DNA from: Neorhizobium huautlense
Lineage (GTDB): Bacteria > Pseudomonadota > Alphaproteobacteria > Rhizobiales > Rhizobiaceae
Direction of reading: 5' to 3'
Assembly (NCBI RefSeq): GCF_002968575.1
Contig: NZ_PVBM01000021.1
Span: 1 to 64,000 of the forward strand
Length of the DNA: 64,000 nt
A program made the translations under genes and the position numbers. Shown here piece after piece: positions 49,736 to 58,261 of this stretch. Position 1 is the stretch's first letter; each line of letters starts with the position of its first letter. The notes beneath the pieces are model-generated. The model did not search any database and was not told the origin of the DNA. It saw nothing but the letters and a program-made list of their open reading frames with translations.

Positions 49736-50458
49736 TCAGTTACTGCTTTTTTCGCCACGGTAGTCGCTGATGACCTTGGCCCGCTGCGTGGCGTCAATCG
49801 GTGTCGTCCCGCGAGGCGCGATAAGATCGGTCGGATTGGCCACCTGGGCAGCAAGGTTGTTCTGACTTGCGCAACCGAAATTGTACCAGTTCCTATTGCC
49901 GAACGTGTTGTCGGAGAGATCGGCGGGCCATTCCCCGCACGGGCTCGTCATCGCTTTGGTCGTCACGTAAGAAAGCCGGATTGGCGCAGCATCGCCGCTT
50001 GGAGACGCCCCATAGCTGCTCATCAATATCCGGTCCGGCCTGATGCCGCTGGTCGTCAAGGTTCGGCGGATATCTCCCGCCAGGCGCTGGGCGGCGGCGG
50101 AATTATAGGAACCATGGGGGACCTGGATCTGAACGACGCCCGCTGGCGATGAGGCGAAATTCTGTGCGAAACCCTTCACCGTGTCCTTCATGCCGATGGA
50201 CAGCCGAACATCGCCAGAGGCGACCGGGATATCGAGCGCATGTTCGCCTTCCGCCAGCACGATTGGATGGCGGGTCCGGTAGTCATCGGGAATGGAGCCG
50301 GTGGTCAGCTGACTGTTGCCGCACCCGGCCAACAGAACTGCCGATGCCGCAAGCATCGCGGCTGCGGCGATCTTATATCGGGGAGACTTGGCTGCGCCCT
50401 TCATGGCATTCTGTCCTTCGGCGGCGGTGATTGCTTGCGTTTCCATGGCCCGGGTCAC
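49736..50458 (-). CDS. cpaD: CpaD pilus lipoprotein
   Basis: A 240-residue lipoprotein of the Tad outer-membrane complex. The lipobox is LLAGC (Cys46), after a signal preceded by a long polar N-region. The core has FAQNFASSPAGVVQIQVPHGSYNSAAAQRLAGDIRRTLTTSGI and PIRLSYVTTKAMTSPCGEWPADLSDNTFGNRNWYNFGCASQNNLAAQVANPTDLIAPRGTTPIDATQRAKVI, the CpaD signature. A GTG at 50458 overlaps the cpaC stop by four bases (GTGA); an ATG at 50446 is an alternative start. It partners the CpaC secretin. Confidence 0.93.
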   Translation of the reverse strand: MTRAMETQAITAAEGQNAMKGAAKSPRYKIAAAAMLAASAVLLAGCGNSQLTTGSIPDDYRTRHPIVLAEGEHALDIPVASGDVRLSIGMKDTVKGFAQNFASSPAGVVQIQVPHGSYNSAAAQRLAGDIRRTLTTSGIRPDRILMSSYGASPSGDAAPIRLSYVTTKAMTSPCGEWPADLSDNTFGNRNWYNFGCASQNNLAAQVANPTDLIAPRGTTPIDATQRAKVISDYRGEKSSN

Positions 50459-52026
50459 TTGTAGATGAAGCCGACCGCGCCGTGGTACTGGCCGGTCGCG
50501 ACCGGTTCCTTGCGACCGTAGATCTTGTTCACGCGGTTCAGGAAGAAGGTGGCGGCGTCGTTTTCCGGATTGAAATTGTCATCCGGACGCGCGATCTCGC
50601 TGCGGGCCACCGGCCGGACGAGATAGGGCGTCGCGATGATGACCAGTTCGGTCTCGTTGCGAACAAAATCCTTGCTGCGGAAGAGCGTGCCCAACACCGG
50701 CACCTTGGAAATGCCGGGAAGACCCGACATGGCCTGCCTGATATTGTCCTGGACCAGCCCGGCGATAACGATGGAGCCGCCGGAAGGCAACTCGACCGTG
50801 GTGGACGCCTCACGTTTGCGGATCGACATATAAGTGTTGCCCTGGATACGCGGCGAACTTCCGTTGCCTGTGGCGACGGACCCTTCATAAGTGGGTTCGG
50901 AGACATTGGTCTCGATGTTCAGGCTGATCCGTCCGGGAGACAGGACGACCGGCTTGAAGTTCAACTCTATCCCGTAGTCGACCGAATTGACGGTCCGGGT
51001 GACGGTCGGCACGCCGGTATCTTCGTCAACGCCAACTTCCTGCTCCGCGGGCAGCCGAAATTCGCCGCCGACGTAAAACTTCGCCTGCTGACCCGAGATC
51101 GCCGTCAGGCTGGGTTCAGCAAGGGTGCGCATGACACCGGCCTGCTCCATGGCATTCATGTAGGTCGCCAGCCCGACATTGCCGATCGAGCCCGCCAGAG
51201 TGCCCATTCCGAAGGTGTTGATCGCGTTGCCAAGGTTGGAGGGATTGGAAAAGCCGATCGAACCGTCTGGCCCGGAAACCGAGCCATTGAAGCCGAGCTG
51301 CTTCAGTACTTGGCGGCTGACTTCGGCAACGGTGACCTTCAACGTCACCTGGTCTTCGCCCTCGATCGTCAACAGATTGACGATCTGCGACAGCTGCCGC
51401 GCTTCGGCAAAAATGTCGGCGTCGCCGTTGTTGCCTTGGGCTGTGATGTTTCTCGTCGTCGCTTCGCCACCCTTCAGGAAAGCCCTGGTCAGCTTTTCCG
51501 CCTGCGCCGAGTCTTGCGGAGTCCGAACCGTTCCGGACAGGACGACGTTGTCTGAGATGATCTCGACCTTGACGTTGGATTCGGGCAGGAATCGCCGCAG
51601 ATTCTGCTGCAGGCCCGCGATGTCGCGCTCAATTTCCAGATCCAGGCTGATGATTTCCTCGCCGTGCGAGCCGAAGACGAAGATATTGGTCTGGCCGACG
51701 GTCTTGCCGAAAAGATAGATACGCCGGGATGTCCGGGTTACGGCATCGGCCATCTCGGGGTTGGCCACCAGGATATCGTGGGCATCCGCCGGCAGGTCGA
51801 CGACCAGGGCCTTGTTAAGGCCGAGCGCCACCCGCTTGCGGACACCCGGTCCGCCCTCGGTGATGCGAATCACGCTGGCATCTGTCGCCTGAGCCTGGGC
51901 AGGGGCCAAATAAAGGGGAGCAATATTGACCGGAACACCGGCAAAAGCGACGCAGAAGGCCATCCCCGCCGCCACCGAACTGCGAATCTTCCGTTTCAGA
52001 ATGTACACTTGATCCGCTCCGTTCAT
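50455..52026 (-). CDS. cpaC: CpaC/RcpA outer-membrane secretin
   Basis: A 523-residue secretin through which the Flp pilus exits. A signal peptide near MAFCVAFAGVPVNIAPLYLAPAQAQATDA follows a basic start. The N-terminal pilus-assembly domain (ALGLNKALVVDLPADAHDILVANPEMADAVTRTSRRIYLFGKTVGQTNIFVFG) is followed by a BON-like repeat and the secretin core (RTLAEPSLTAISGQQAKFYVGGEFRLPAEQEVG ... VPVLGTLFRSKDFVRNETELVIIATPYLVRPV). Its ATG overlaps the cpaB stop by four bases (ATGA). A stand-alone paralogue of the N-terminal domain lies at 54140. Confidence 0.96.
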   Translation of the reverse strand: MNGADQVYILKRKIRSSVAAGMAFCVAFAGVPVNIAPLYLAPAQAQATDASVIRITEGGPGVRKRVALGLNKALVVDLPADAHDILVANPEMADAVTRTSRRIYLFGKTVGQTNIFVFGSHGEEIISLDLEIERDIAGLQQNLRRFLPESNVKVEIISDNVVLSGTVRTPQDSAQAEKLTRAFLKGGEATTRNITAQGNNGDADIFAEARQLSQIVNLLTIEGEDQVTLKVTVAEVSRQVLKQLGFNGSVSGPDGSIGFSNPSNLGNAINTFGMGTLAGSIGNVGLATYMNAMEQAGVMRTLAEPSLTAISGQQAKFYVGGEFRLPAEQEVGVDEDTGVPTVTRTVNSVDYGIELNFKPVVLSPGRISLNIETNVSEPTYEGSVATGNGSSPRIQGNTYMSIRKREASTTVELPSGGSIVIAGLVQDNIRQAMSGLPGISKVPVLGTLFRSKDFVRNETELVIIATPYLVRPVARSEIARPDDNFNPENDAATFFLNRVNKIYGRKEPVATGQYHGAVGFIYK

Positions 52027-52835
52027 TGCGCTGGCGCCTGCGTCGCGGCCGTGCTTTTGACGATCGAGCCCGATTTGATGACCTGTATGTCCGCCCGGTC
52101 TCGGCCGTGCAGTAGGTAGTCGGCGGCCACCGTATCCGCCTCCTGGGAATCGGCCACCGACCGCAGGGCAAGCGTGAGCCGCTCCGCCATCTGCTGGGAA
52201 ACGGCGATGACCTGGGCCTGGTCGGGCGTCAGTTCGAGCGTCGCCGTCGTCCCGACCACCGCCTTCTTGCCGTCCTCGCTCTCCTGGATCTGCTGGTCGA
52301 TTGCAAGGACGCGGATATTGTTCAGGATGTTTTCCGTGATGTAACGGCCGTCATCCTTGTTTTCACGCACCATGATAATGTCGACACGGTCGTTCGGCAG
52401 CACGAAGCCGCCTGCCCCGGTGGAAACCGAGATTTCAGTCGCCACGGCCCGCTTGCCGGCCGGCAGCAGCGAAGACATGATGCGACTGGAAGAATCTGCC
52501 ACCTTCTCGGCGCGAAGCGGTTCACCCTTGAACATGGGCATGCGAACCACCACGCCCTGAAGTTCGGTAATCGCGTCGGGCCGTTTGTCGGCGGTAATGA
52601 AGCCGTCGATCACTCCACCTTCCGGCCAGGCGATCCATTCCATCGACTTTTCGTTCAGGCGGCTGCCTACCGGCAAGTTTTCGGAGGAAACAAGAACCTT
52701 GACCGTGGGCTCGCGCTTGATCACGGTCTCGACCAGTTCGGGGCCTTTGTTGCCCGCCAGCCGCACGGCCAGCAGGCCTGCCAGACCTGCGGCCACCACG
52801 GCAACCGCGAGTATGATGATACGGGTGGGCTTCAT
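52023..52835 (-). CDS. cpaB: CpaB/RcpC pilus assembly protein
   Basis: A 270-residue periplasmic protein with an N-terminal anchor (RIIILAVAVVAAGLAGLLAVRLAG) and SAF/antifreeze-like domains (VKVLVSSENLPVGSRLNEKSMEWIAWPEGGVIDGFIT, GEPLRAEKVADSSSRIMSSLLPAGKRAVATEISVSTGAGGFVLPNDRVDIIMVRE), the CpaB signature. It helps assemble or gate the secretin. AAGGA lies six bases before ATG 52835; an ATG six bases upstream has no usable spacing. It begins the cpaB-C-D-E-F-tadB-tadC run. Confidence 0.95.
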   Translation of the reverse strand: MKPTRIIILAVAVVAAGLAGLLAVRLAGNKGPELVETVIKREPTVKVLVSSENLPVGSRLNEKSMEWIAWPEGGVIDGFITADKRPDAITELQGVVVRMPMFKGEPLRAEKVADSSSRIMSSLLPAGKRAVATEISVSTGAGGFVLPNDRVDIIMVRENKDDGRYITENILNNIRVLAIDQQIQESEDGKKAVVGTTATLELTPDQAQVIAVSQQMAERLTLALRSVADSQEADTVAADYLLHGRDRADIQVIKSGSIVKSTAATQAPAQ

Positions 52836-52942
52836 GGACATTCCTTGGGAACTCTACTTCCCATCAAGAATGGCCGTGAATGGTGTAATTATGGTTAATA
52901 AGACGCTTACATTCTAGGTTAATAATATGTTCCGACTACGCG

Positions 52943-53464
52943 TCAGTAGAACGCCTTTATTGCCATTGAATAGATGGGAGCCTGATGAAATGTCAGAAAA
53001 CCGGCGATCGCTATAGCAACACCGTAAGGGATTTTCTTGGCGGTGACCAACGAGGCTGGCAGCGGAATCCCCATTGCCATGACGGAGTTTGCCTGCGAGC
53101 GAAGAAGAAGGATGACGAGGGTCACCGCGCCTCCGATAAAACCTACAGCAACCATGAAGGTCAGAAGCGAGTAGTCCCAACCGTACCAGACAGCTGCCGC
53201 AGTCAAGAGCTTGGCATCCCCGCCGCCCATGACGTTGAGAGCGAAGAAGGCAAAACACACGGCAAATACCGACAGTGCGGCCAGGAAGCTGAACCCGATC
53301 GCAGACCAGGCGAAGCCGGACAACGGAGCGAGAAGAATGAAAGCAATGACCCCCGCCACAGAGATGCGGTTGGGGATTGTCATCGTGAACAAATCGTTGA
53401 ACGCAGCAAGTGCAAGAAGCAGCGGAAGAGTGGATAGGGCACCAACTGCAACAACTTCAGCCAA
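52943..53464 (-). CDS. cpaA: CpaA/TadV prepilin peptidase
   Basis: A 173-residue polytopic aspartic protease of family A24 that cleaves the Flp prepilin leader. The catalytic motif is GGGDAKLL (second Asp), with the first Asp in AAFNDLFTMTIPNRIS. Six or so hydrophobic helices follow. It lacks the N-terminal methylase domain of PilD, as usual for Tad peptidases. The start is a TTG at 53464 with GGGGAG about six bases upstream; a GTG at 53470 would overlap that site. It follows flp and a stem-loop. Confidence 0.9.
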   Translation of the reverse strand: MAEVVAVGALSTLPLLLALAAFNDLFTMTIPNRISVAGVIAFILLAPLSGFAWSAIGFSFLAALSVFAVCFAFFALNVMGGGDAKLLTAAAVWYGWDYSLLTFMVAVGFIGGAVTLVILLLRSQANSVMAMGIPLPASLVTAKKIPYGVAIAIAGFLTFHQAPIYSMAIKAFY

Positions 53465-53500
53465 AATCACCTCCCCGAAACATCCGGCCGTCTTAACGGC

Positions 53501-53525
53501 TAAAGCCGCCCGATGGGCGGCTTTA
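53501..53525 (-). terminator. Stem-loop between flp and cpaA
   Basis: TAAAGCCGCCC (53501-53511) and GGGCGGCTTTA (53515-53525) form an 11-bp perfect stem with a three-base loop, 28 bases after the flp stop. It has no long T-run. It probably terminates or stabilises the abundant flp transcript while letting some polymerase continue into cpaA. Confidence 0.75.
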
Positions 53526-53552
53526 GCATCGACTCAACTAACATGACGCCAA

Positions 53553-53738
53553 TTATTTAGTCGCCTCAGCTGCCGTAGTCATCTTGGTCGAAATGTTCTG
53601 GAAGGTATCATTCAACGCACCACCGAGCGTCGTTGCACCGGCGATCAGAGCAACGGAAATAAGGGCAGCGATGAGGCCATACTCGATGGCGGTTGCGCCG
53701 GACTCATCCTTCAGAAAACGAGCGAAAATCTTGGACAT
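53553..53738 (-). CDS. flp: Flp-type (type IVb) pilin
   Basis: A 61-residue prepilin: basic leader MSKIFARFLKDESG, cleavage site, then the hydrophobic stretch ATAIEYGLIAALISVALIAGATTLG with the conserved Glu and Tyr of Flp pilins. The tail is short (GALNDTFQNISTKMTTAAEATK). It is the major pilus subunit, processed by CpaA and assembled by the Tad ATPase and platform. ATG 53738 follows AGGAG. It is divergent from the secretin-N-domain gene across a 401-base control region. Confidence 0.96.
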   Translation of the reverse strand: MSKIFARFLKDESGATAIEYGLIAALISVALIAGATTLGGALNDTFQNISTKMTTAAEATK

Positions 53739-53851
53739 GGGAACTCTCCTACTCCACAACTGGTTGTTCAGCACTTCCCGACAACTGTTTTCCGTTGTTC
53801 GGATGGCAGCAATCTACCGGGGGACGATTGCCAAGCGCTTAAGGAAGAGCG

Positions 53852-53866
53852 TTATCAAGTCGTTAA
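53852..53866. promoter_or_regulatory. CtrA-like box, flp side
   Basis: TTAT-N7-TTAA, one mismatch from TTAA-N7-TTAA, 114-128 bases upstream of the flp start. CtrA is the known activator of pilin genes in Caulobacter and controls cell-cycle genes in rhizobia. Confidence 0.45.
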
Positions 53867-54038
53867 CGGAAGATTGCCGGAAGGAATGGTAAATAAAGAA
53901 GACAGCAACAAGATAGTATTTGAACAATATTGGATGGCGCTGCCACGCTCTAATATTCCCTGCCGTCCAAGGCTTTAACAGCCCCTCTCCTCCCGAATGA
54001 GCCGCCGGCGCCAAACAATATCGGCGGACAAAACGAGG

Positions 54039-54053
54039 TTAACATCGGATAAA
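54039..54053. promoter_or_regulatory. CtrA-like box, secretin-N-domain side (1)
   Basis: TTAA-N7-TAAA, one mismatch from the CtrA consensus, 87-101 bases upstream of the ATG at 54140. Confidence 0.4.
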
Positions 54054-54073
54054 AAGGCCAGCCGCTGTGCCAT

Positions 54074-54088
54074 TTAACCGTTCATTCA
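54074..54088. promoter_or_regulatory. CtrA-like box, secretin-N-domain side (2)
   Basis: TTAA-N7-TTCA, one mismatch from the CtrA consensus, 52-66 bases upstream of the ATG at 54140. Together with the previous box it forms a pair with centres 35 bases apart. Confidence 0.4.
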
Positions 54089-54139
54089 CCAATCGCATCC
54101 ATTCTTGAGCGCTACAACCGCATCCAAAGGCTGCCTATA

Positions 54140-54553
54140 ATGCTCTACCGTCGCGTCATGGTCCGACTCGCCGCCGTCTGCGGCCTCGTCTTTGCGGCGG
54201 CACCCGGAAATGTGCTGGCTCAGGAGGAAGGCGATCTTCTGCGCGTCTTCATGAACCATGCGCGCGTATTGCGGCTGGACCGGCCGGTGAGCAAGGTCAT
54301 CGTCGGCAACTCAAATGTGGCCGATGCCACCGTCGCGGATTCCACCACCATCGTGGTCACGGGCCGCAGCTTCGGGACGACCAATCTCGTGCTTCTGGAT
54401 GCGGAAGGAAACGCGATCGCCGATGAACGCGTCCTTGTTTCCATCGACGAGGGAAATACCGTCCGCGTCTTCCGGCAGACCGAACGCAAGATCCTCTCCT
54501 GTACGCCCAACTGCGAACAGCATGCCGAGTTCAAAACCGACGGCGCGCCCTGA
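54140..54553 (+). CDS. Stand-alone secretin N-terminal domain protein (CpaC-like)
   Basis: A 137-residue exported protein with signal peptide VRLAAVCGLVFAAAPGNVLAQEE. The mature part is the pilus-assembly N-terminal domain seen at the start of CpaC: NHARVLRLDRPVSKVIVGNSNVADATVADSTTIVVTGRSFGTTNLVLLDAEGNAI. It lacks the secretin pore. Two Cys near the end (SCTPNCEQH) may bond. It is the first gene of the plus pilus unit with two TadE-like genes. Its role may be periplasmic docking; that is inference. Confidence 0.9.
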   Translation: MLYRRVMVRLAAVCGLVFAAAPGNVLAQEEGDLLRVFMNHARVLRLDRPVSKVIVGNSNVADATVADSTTIVVTGRSFGTTNLVLLDAEGNAIADERVLVSIDEGNTVRVFRQTERKILSCTPNCEQHAEFKTDGAP

Positions 54554-54654
54554 TCAGGGACAAACCGGTAAACTCACGCCCTTTGCGGCAACGGAATCTC
54601 AATAAACAACCCGTACGATTCCGAGGCTCGAAACCGGGCTGTGGGCAGAAAACG

Positions 54655-55260
54655 ATGGGCGAGAATCAAGACGAGACCGAAAAGGTCGCGCCGGCGGGAC
54701 GCGGGGCTGTGCTCGGCCGGATATTCAGGTCGCAAGACGGGGCGGCCGCCATCGAGTTCGCGCTGCTGGCACTTCCCTATTTCATGATCGTCTTTGCAAT
54801 CCTGGAAACCTTTGTTGCCTATACCGGCGAACAGCTCGTCGCCAATGCGGTCGATACGGTGGCGCGCAAGCTCAGGACCGGCAGCATCACCGCGGCCAAC
54901 ACCGATCGAACCGCATTCCGGCGAACCTTCTGCGACGAAGTCTCGATCATGATCAAGTGCAGCGAGGAAGAGATAGCAACGCCCGACAAGCTGTGGCTGG
55001 ATGTCCGCAGCTTTCCGAGCTTCGCCGATATACCGGGAAACGTGCCGCTCAATACGTCGCAGGATCTGGATACGGCTTCGGTGAACAACTATAGCCCGGG
55101 CGCCCAGAAGACGATCAACATGGTGCGCGCCTATTACCGCTGGGATGTCATTACCGATCTGCTTCGGCCTTACATCACCAACATTCGGCCCTCCGGCGGC
55201 CGTCCGAACTACTTCCTGATCGTGGAGACGGCCACATTCCGAAACGAGGACTATCCGTGA
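54655..55260 (+). CDS. TadE-like pilus protein, copy 1
   Basis: A 201-residue TadE/TadG-family pseudopilin. Its prepilin-like segment is FRSQDGAAAIEFALLALPYFMIVFAILETFVAYTG, including the AAIEFALL motif, a presumed CpaA-processed leader and transmembrane helix. The periplasmic part includes two nearby Cys (FCDEVSIMIKCSEEE). ATG 54655 is chosen because relatives begin close to the prepilin motif; the ribosome site is weak. Its stop overlaps the next TadE-like gene, so they are coupled. Confidence 0.9.
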   Translation: MGENQDETEKVAPAGRGAVLGRIFRSQDGAAAIEFALLALPYFMIVFAILETFVAYTGEQLVANAVDTVARKLRTGSITAANTDRTAFRRTFCDEVSIMIKCSEEEIATPDKLWLDVRSFPSFADIPGNVPLNTSQDLDTASVNNYSPGAQKTINMVRAYYRWDVITDLLRPYITNIRPSGGRPNYFLIVETATFRNEDYP

Positions 55261-55853
55261 TGGAAGCGCCAGGTCAGCATCTGCAAAGGCATTCCGGCAG
55301 CTTCCTGGCTCGGCTCAGGCGGCTGGCCACCGACCGTGGCGGTGCAGGCGCCGTTGAATTCGCGCTGATTGCCCCGCTTCTGCTCAGTCTCTACATCACG
55401 TCCTTCGAGATCACCCTGGGTCTTAGCGTGTCCAAACGGGTGACCCGGAGCGCCGGCACGATCGCGGACCTCGTGACGCGCGAGACAAGCGTCAACAAGG
55501 CGCTCCTCACGACGATGGAGGACGTTACCGACAGCCTTTTTGCGCCATACACGCCCAATGCGTTGAGCATCCGAGTCACCGGAGTGACGCTGGATGCCGC
55601 CGGCAATCCCAAGGTGGCCTGGTCCTGGGACGACACCGATGCCCGCCCCTATGCCGTCGGTGCAACCGTCGATGTTCCTACCGAGATGCGCATACCCAAC
55701 TCTTTTCTCATACATTCGGAGGTCTCCGTTTCCCACGACCTTCTGATGTTCATGTCGGGCCTCCTGCCGTCCGAACTCAAGACAATCACCATCGCCCGGG
55801 ATTACTTCTACCGTCAGAGGATCGGAACCAGCATCTCCTGCTCGGATTGCTGA
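55260..55853 (+). CDS. TadE-like pilus protein, copy 2
   Basis: A 197-residue TadE-family protein. The prepilin-like segment is TDRGGAGAVEFALIAPLLLSLYITSFEITLGL, with the conserved Glu-Phe of TadE/TadF pseudopilins. The rest is a periplasmic domain rich in strands (PNALSIRVTGVTLDAAGNPKVAWSWDDTDARPYAVGATVDVP) ending with a Cys pair (SISCSDC). ATG 55260 overlaps the previous stop (TGATG); a GTG at 55257 is an alternative. TadE/F act as minor pilins needed for Flp pilus formation. Confidence 0.92.
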   Translation: MEAPGQHLQRHSGSFLARLRRLATDRGGAGAVEFALIAPLLLSLYITSFEITLGLSVSKRVTRSAGTIADLVTRETSVNKALLTTMEDVTDSLFAPYTPNALSIRVTGVTLDAAGNPKVAWSWDDTDARPYAVGATVDVPTEMRIPNSFLIHSEVSVSHDLLMFMSGLLPSELKTITIARDYFYRQRIGTSISCSDC

Positions 55854-55900
55854 GGCCCCTCATCCATCATCCCCTTTGCCAAGCGGCAGGCACGGCTGTA

Positions 55901-55914
55901 TGAATCGCGATTCA
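55901..55914. promoter_or_regulatory. Perfect 14-bp palindrome upstream of deoB
   Basis: TGAATCGCGATTCA, fully self-complementary, 48-61 bases upstream of the deoB ATG. Position and symmetry suggest an operator for the deo-add-upp unit, perhaps for a DeoR/LacI/GntR-type nucleoside repressor not present in the window. Confidence 0.45.
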
Positions 55915-55961
55915 ACGCGGCCGAAGGCCGGGTAAACTGCGTTTGACATCCCTGGTGACCG

Positions 55962-57182
55962 ATGGCTCGTGCCTTTCTGTTCGTTCTTGACTCCTTTGGC
56001 GTTGGCGGCGCGCGGGATGCCGATGCCTATGGCGACCTTGGCTCCAACACGCTCGGCCATATCGCGGAGTTCTGCGCCGCCGGGGCCGGCGACCGCGCGG
56101 GCCTCCGGCAAGGTCCGCTGCATCTGCCGAACATGTCGGCGCTCGGCCTTCTCGAAATCGCCAGGCTTGCCGAAGGCGACTATCCGGCCGGAATGCCGAT
56201 GCCGGAGCGGATTTTCGGCCTGTTCGGAGCGGCGGACGAAATTTCCCGCGGAAAAGACACCCCTTCCGGACATTGGGAAATCGCCGGCACGCCGGTAATG
56301 TTTGACTGGGGCTATTTCCCCAACGAGGGCGACGCCTTCTCTCCCGAGCTGGTGGAAGCGATCTGTCGGGAGGGCGAGATCCCGGGCATCCTTGGCAATT
56401 GCCATGCATCGGGTACGGAGATCATCGCACGGCTTGGGGAAGAGCATATCCGGACCGGCAAGCCGATCTGCTACACATCCAGCGACTCGGTGTTCCAGAT
56501 CGCCGCCCATGAACATCATTTCGGTCTCGATCGGCTCATCTCGCTGTGCCAGACCATCCGCGAATTGCTCGATCCGTTGAATATCGGTCGGGTGATTGCC
56601 CGACCCTTCATCGGCGAAACGGCAGGAACGTTCGAACGCACTGGCAACCGGCGCGACTTCTCCGTTCCTCCGCCGGAACCGACGCTCCTCGACCGGCTGA
56701 TCCGAGGCGGGCGCTCGGTGCATGCGATCGGCAAGATCGGCGACATCTTCGCTCACCAAGGCGTTTCCCGGGTCATCAAGGCCAACGGCAACGCCGCCCT
56801 GATGGAGGCAACGCTTGCTGCAATGGACGAGGCCGCGGTCGGCGATCTGGTTTTCACCAATTTCGTGGATTTCGACATGCTCTACGGACATCGCCGCGAC
56901 GTGCCAGGATATGCAGCCGCGCTCGAAGCCTTCGATCTCGCATTGCCGGATATTCATCGGCGGCTGAAACCGGGCGATCTCGTCATCCTTACCGCCGATC
57001 ACGGCTGCGATCCCACATGGCGCGGCACCGACCATACACGCGAGAGGGTGCCGATCATGGCATTCGGACCGGGAATCCGGTCGCGCTCGATCGGATTGCG
57101 GTCGACCTATGCCGATATCGCGGAGACCATTGCCGAGCACCTGGCCATTCCACCGGGTCAGCATGGACGGAGCTTCCTGTGA
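55962..57182 (+). CDS. deoB: Phosphopentomutase
   Basis: A 406-residue Mn-dependent enzyme of the alkaline-phosphatase superfamily that interconverts (deoxy)ribose 1- and 5-phosphate. Key segments: [23 protein letters not shown] with the first metal Asp; [11 protein letters not shown] with the phosphorylated Thr region; [23 protein letters not shown] with further metal ligands. Typical length. It links the nucleoside phosphorylases encoded on the opposite strand (PNP, deoA) to deoC and the pentose pathway. Its stop overlaps the add start by four bases. Confidence 0.96.
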   Translation: MARAFLFVLDSFGVGGARDADAYGDLGSNTLGHIAEFCAAGAGDRAGLRQGPLHLPNMSALGLLEIARLAEGDYPAGMPMPERIFGLFGAADEISRGKDTPSGHWEIAGTPVMFDWGYFPNEGDAFSPELVEAICREGEIPGILGNCHASGTEIIARLGEEHIRTGKPICYTSSDSVFQIAAHEHHFGLDRLISLCQTIRELLDPLNIGRVIARPFIGETAGTFERTGNRRDFSVPPPEPTLLDRLIRGGRSVHAIGKIGDIFAHQGVSRVIKANGNAALMEATLAAMDEAAVGDLVFTNFVDFDMLYGHRRDVPGYAAALEAFDLALPDIHRRLKPGDLVILTADHGCDPTWRGTDHTRERVPIMAFGPGIRSRSIGLRSTYADIAETIAEHLAIPPGQHGRSFL

Positions 57183-58162
57183 CTGCGCATCTTTTAAAAG
57201 CCGAGATCCACTGCCATATCGAGGGCGCCGCGCCGCCTGCGCTTGCTGAAGCCCAGGCCCGGAAATACGGCGCCGATACCAGCCACATCCTGCGAGACGG
57301 CGCCTATAAGTGGTCCGATTTCTCCGAATTCCTCGTCTGTTACGACGCGGTGGCGGCGCTCTTCAGGACGGCTGCGGACTATGCGCTGCTGACGGAATCC
57401 TATCTCCTCGAGCTCGCGGCAGCGAACACGATCTACAGCGAGATCATCGTATCGCCCGATCACGGGGACCGCATCGGCCTTGGAGCCGACGCCTACCTTT
57501 CGGGCATCTGCGACGGCATCCATGCGGCGCGCGAAAAGACAGGCATCGAGGCGCGCATCATCGTCACCGGCGAACGGCATTTTGGTCCGGACCGGGTGAT
57601 TTCGGCCGCGCGATATGCCGCGAAGGCGAAGAACCCACTGGTGACCGGCTTCAACATGGCAGGTGAAGAGCGCATGGGCCGGGTCGCCGACTACGCCCGC
57701 GCCTTCGATATCGCCCGCGACGCCGGGCTCGGCCTCACTATCCATGCGGGCGAGGTGTGCGGGCCTTTCAGCGTCTCAGACGCGCTCGACCTGGTGAAAC
57801 CGTCGCGCATCGGACACGGTGTTCGGGCGATCGAGGACCCCGCCCTGGTGGAGCGCCTTGCCGAACTCGGCACCGTCCTGGAAGTCTGCCCCGGCTCGAA
57901 TATTGCGCTCAAGGTCTTTTCCGACTTTGAGAGCCATCCTTTGAAACCGCTCAAGGCCGCCGGCGTGCGGGTTTGCCTCAATTCCGACGACCCACCCTTT
58001 TTCCATACGTCGCTTACCCGCGAATACGAAATCGCATCGAAGGAAATGGGAATGCCGGACGCAGAGATCGACGCCATGACGCGGACCGCGCTCGAGGCGG
58101 CCTTTGTCGATGAAGGGACGCGGTCACGCCTGCTCTCCCGGTTCGACGCCGGGGCGGCTTGA
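57179..58162 (+). CDS. add: Adenosine deaminase
   Basis: A 327-residue adenosine deaminase. The zinc and catalytic residues are visible: H-x-H in [11 protein letters not shown], His and Glu in [14 protein letters not shown], His in [10 protein letters not shown], and Asp-Asp in [12 protein letters not shown]. It converts (deoxy)adenosine to (deoxy)inosine, feeding PNP. The start is a GTG at 57179 overlapping the deoB stop (GTGA); the frame extends much further upstream, but only the overlapping start gives the family N-terminus. Related to add of rhizobia; a cytosolic enzyme. Confidence 0.95.
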   Translation: MTAHLLKAEIHCHIEGAAPPALAEAQARKYGADTSHILRDGAYKWSDFSEFLVCYDAVAALFRTAADYALLTESYLLELAAANTIYSEIIVSPDHGDRIGLGADAYLSGICDGIHAAREKTGIEARIIVTGERHFGPDRVISAARYAAKAKNPLVTGFNMAGEERMGRVADYARAFDIARDAGLGLTIHAGEVCGPFSVSDALDLVKPSRIGHGVRAIEDPALVERLAELGTVLEVCPGSNIALKVFSDFESHPLKPLKAAGVRVCLNSDDPPFFHTSLTREYEIASKEMGMPDAEIDAMTRTALEAAFVDEGTRSRLLSRFDAGAA

Positions 58163-58261
58163 CGTGAGGCGATTGGGGATGAGTCCGTCAAACGGGCCTG
58201 ACGGCTTGCAGAACGCGGCTTTTTCCTCAAAAGAAGAGACAGGCAACAACGAGGGAAGCTC

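Larger units (their letters stand above)
53739..54139. other. Regulatory region between the two pilus transcription units
   Basis: AT-rich, 401 bases, without a gene. It holds three near-consensus CtrA boxes at 53852-53866, 54039-54053 and 54074-54088, the first nearer flp and the others nearer the plus-strand pilus gene. No clear sigma-54 or other promoter was fixed. Confidence 0.6.
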
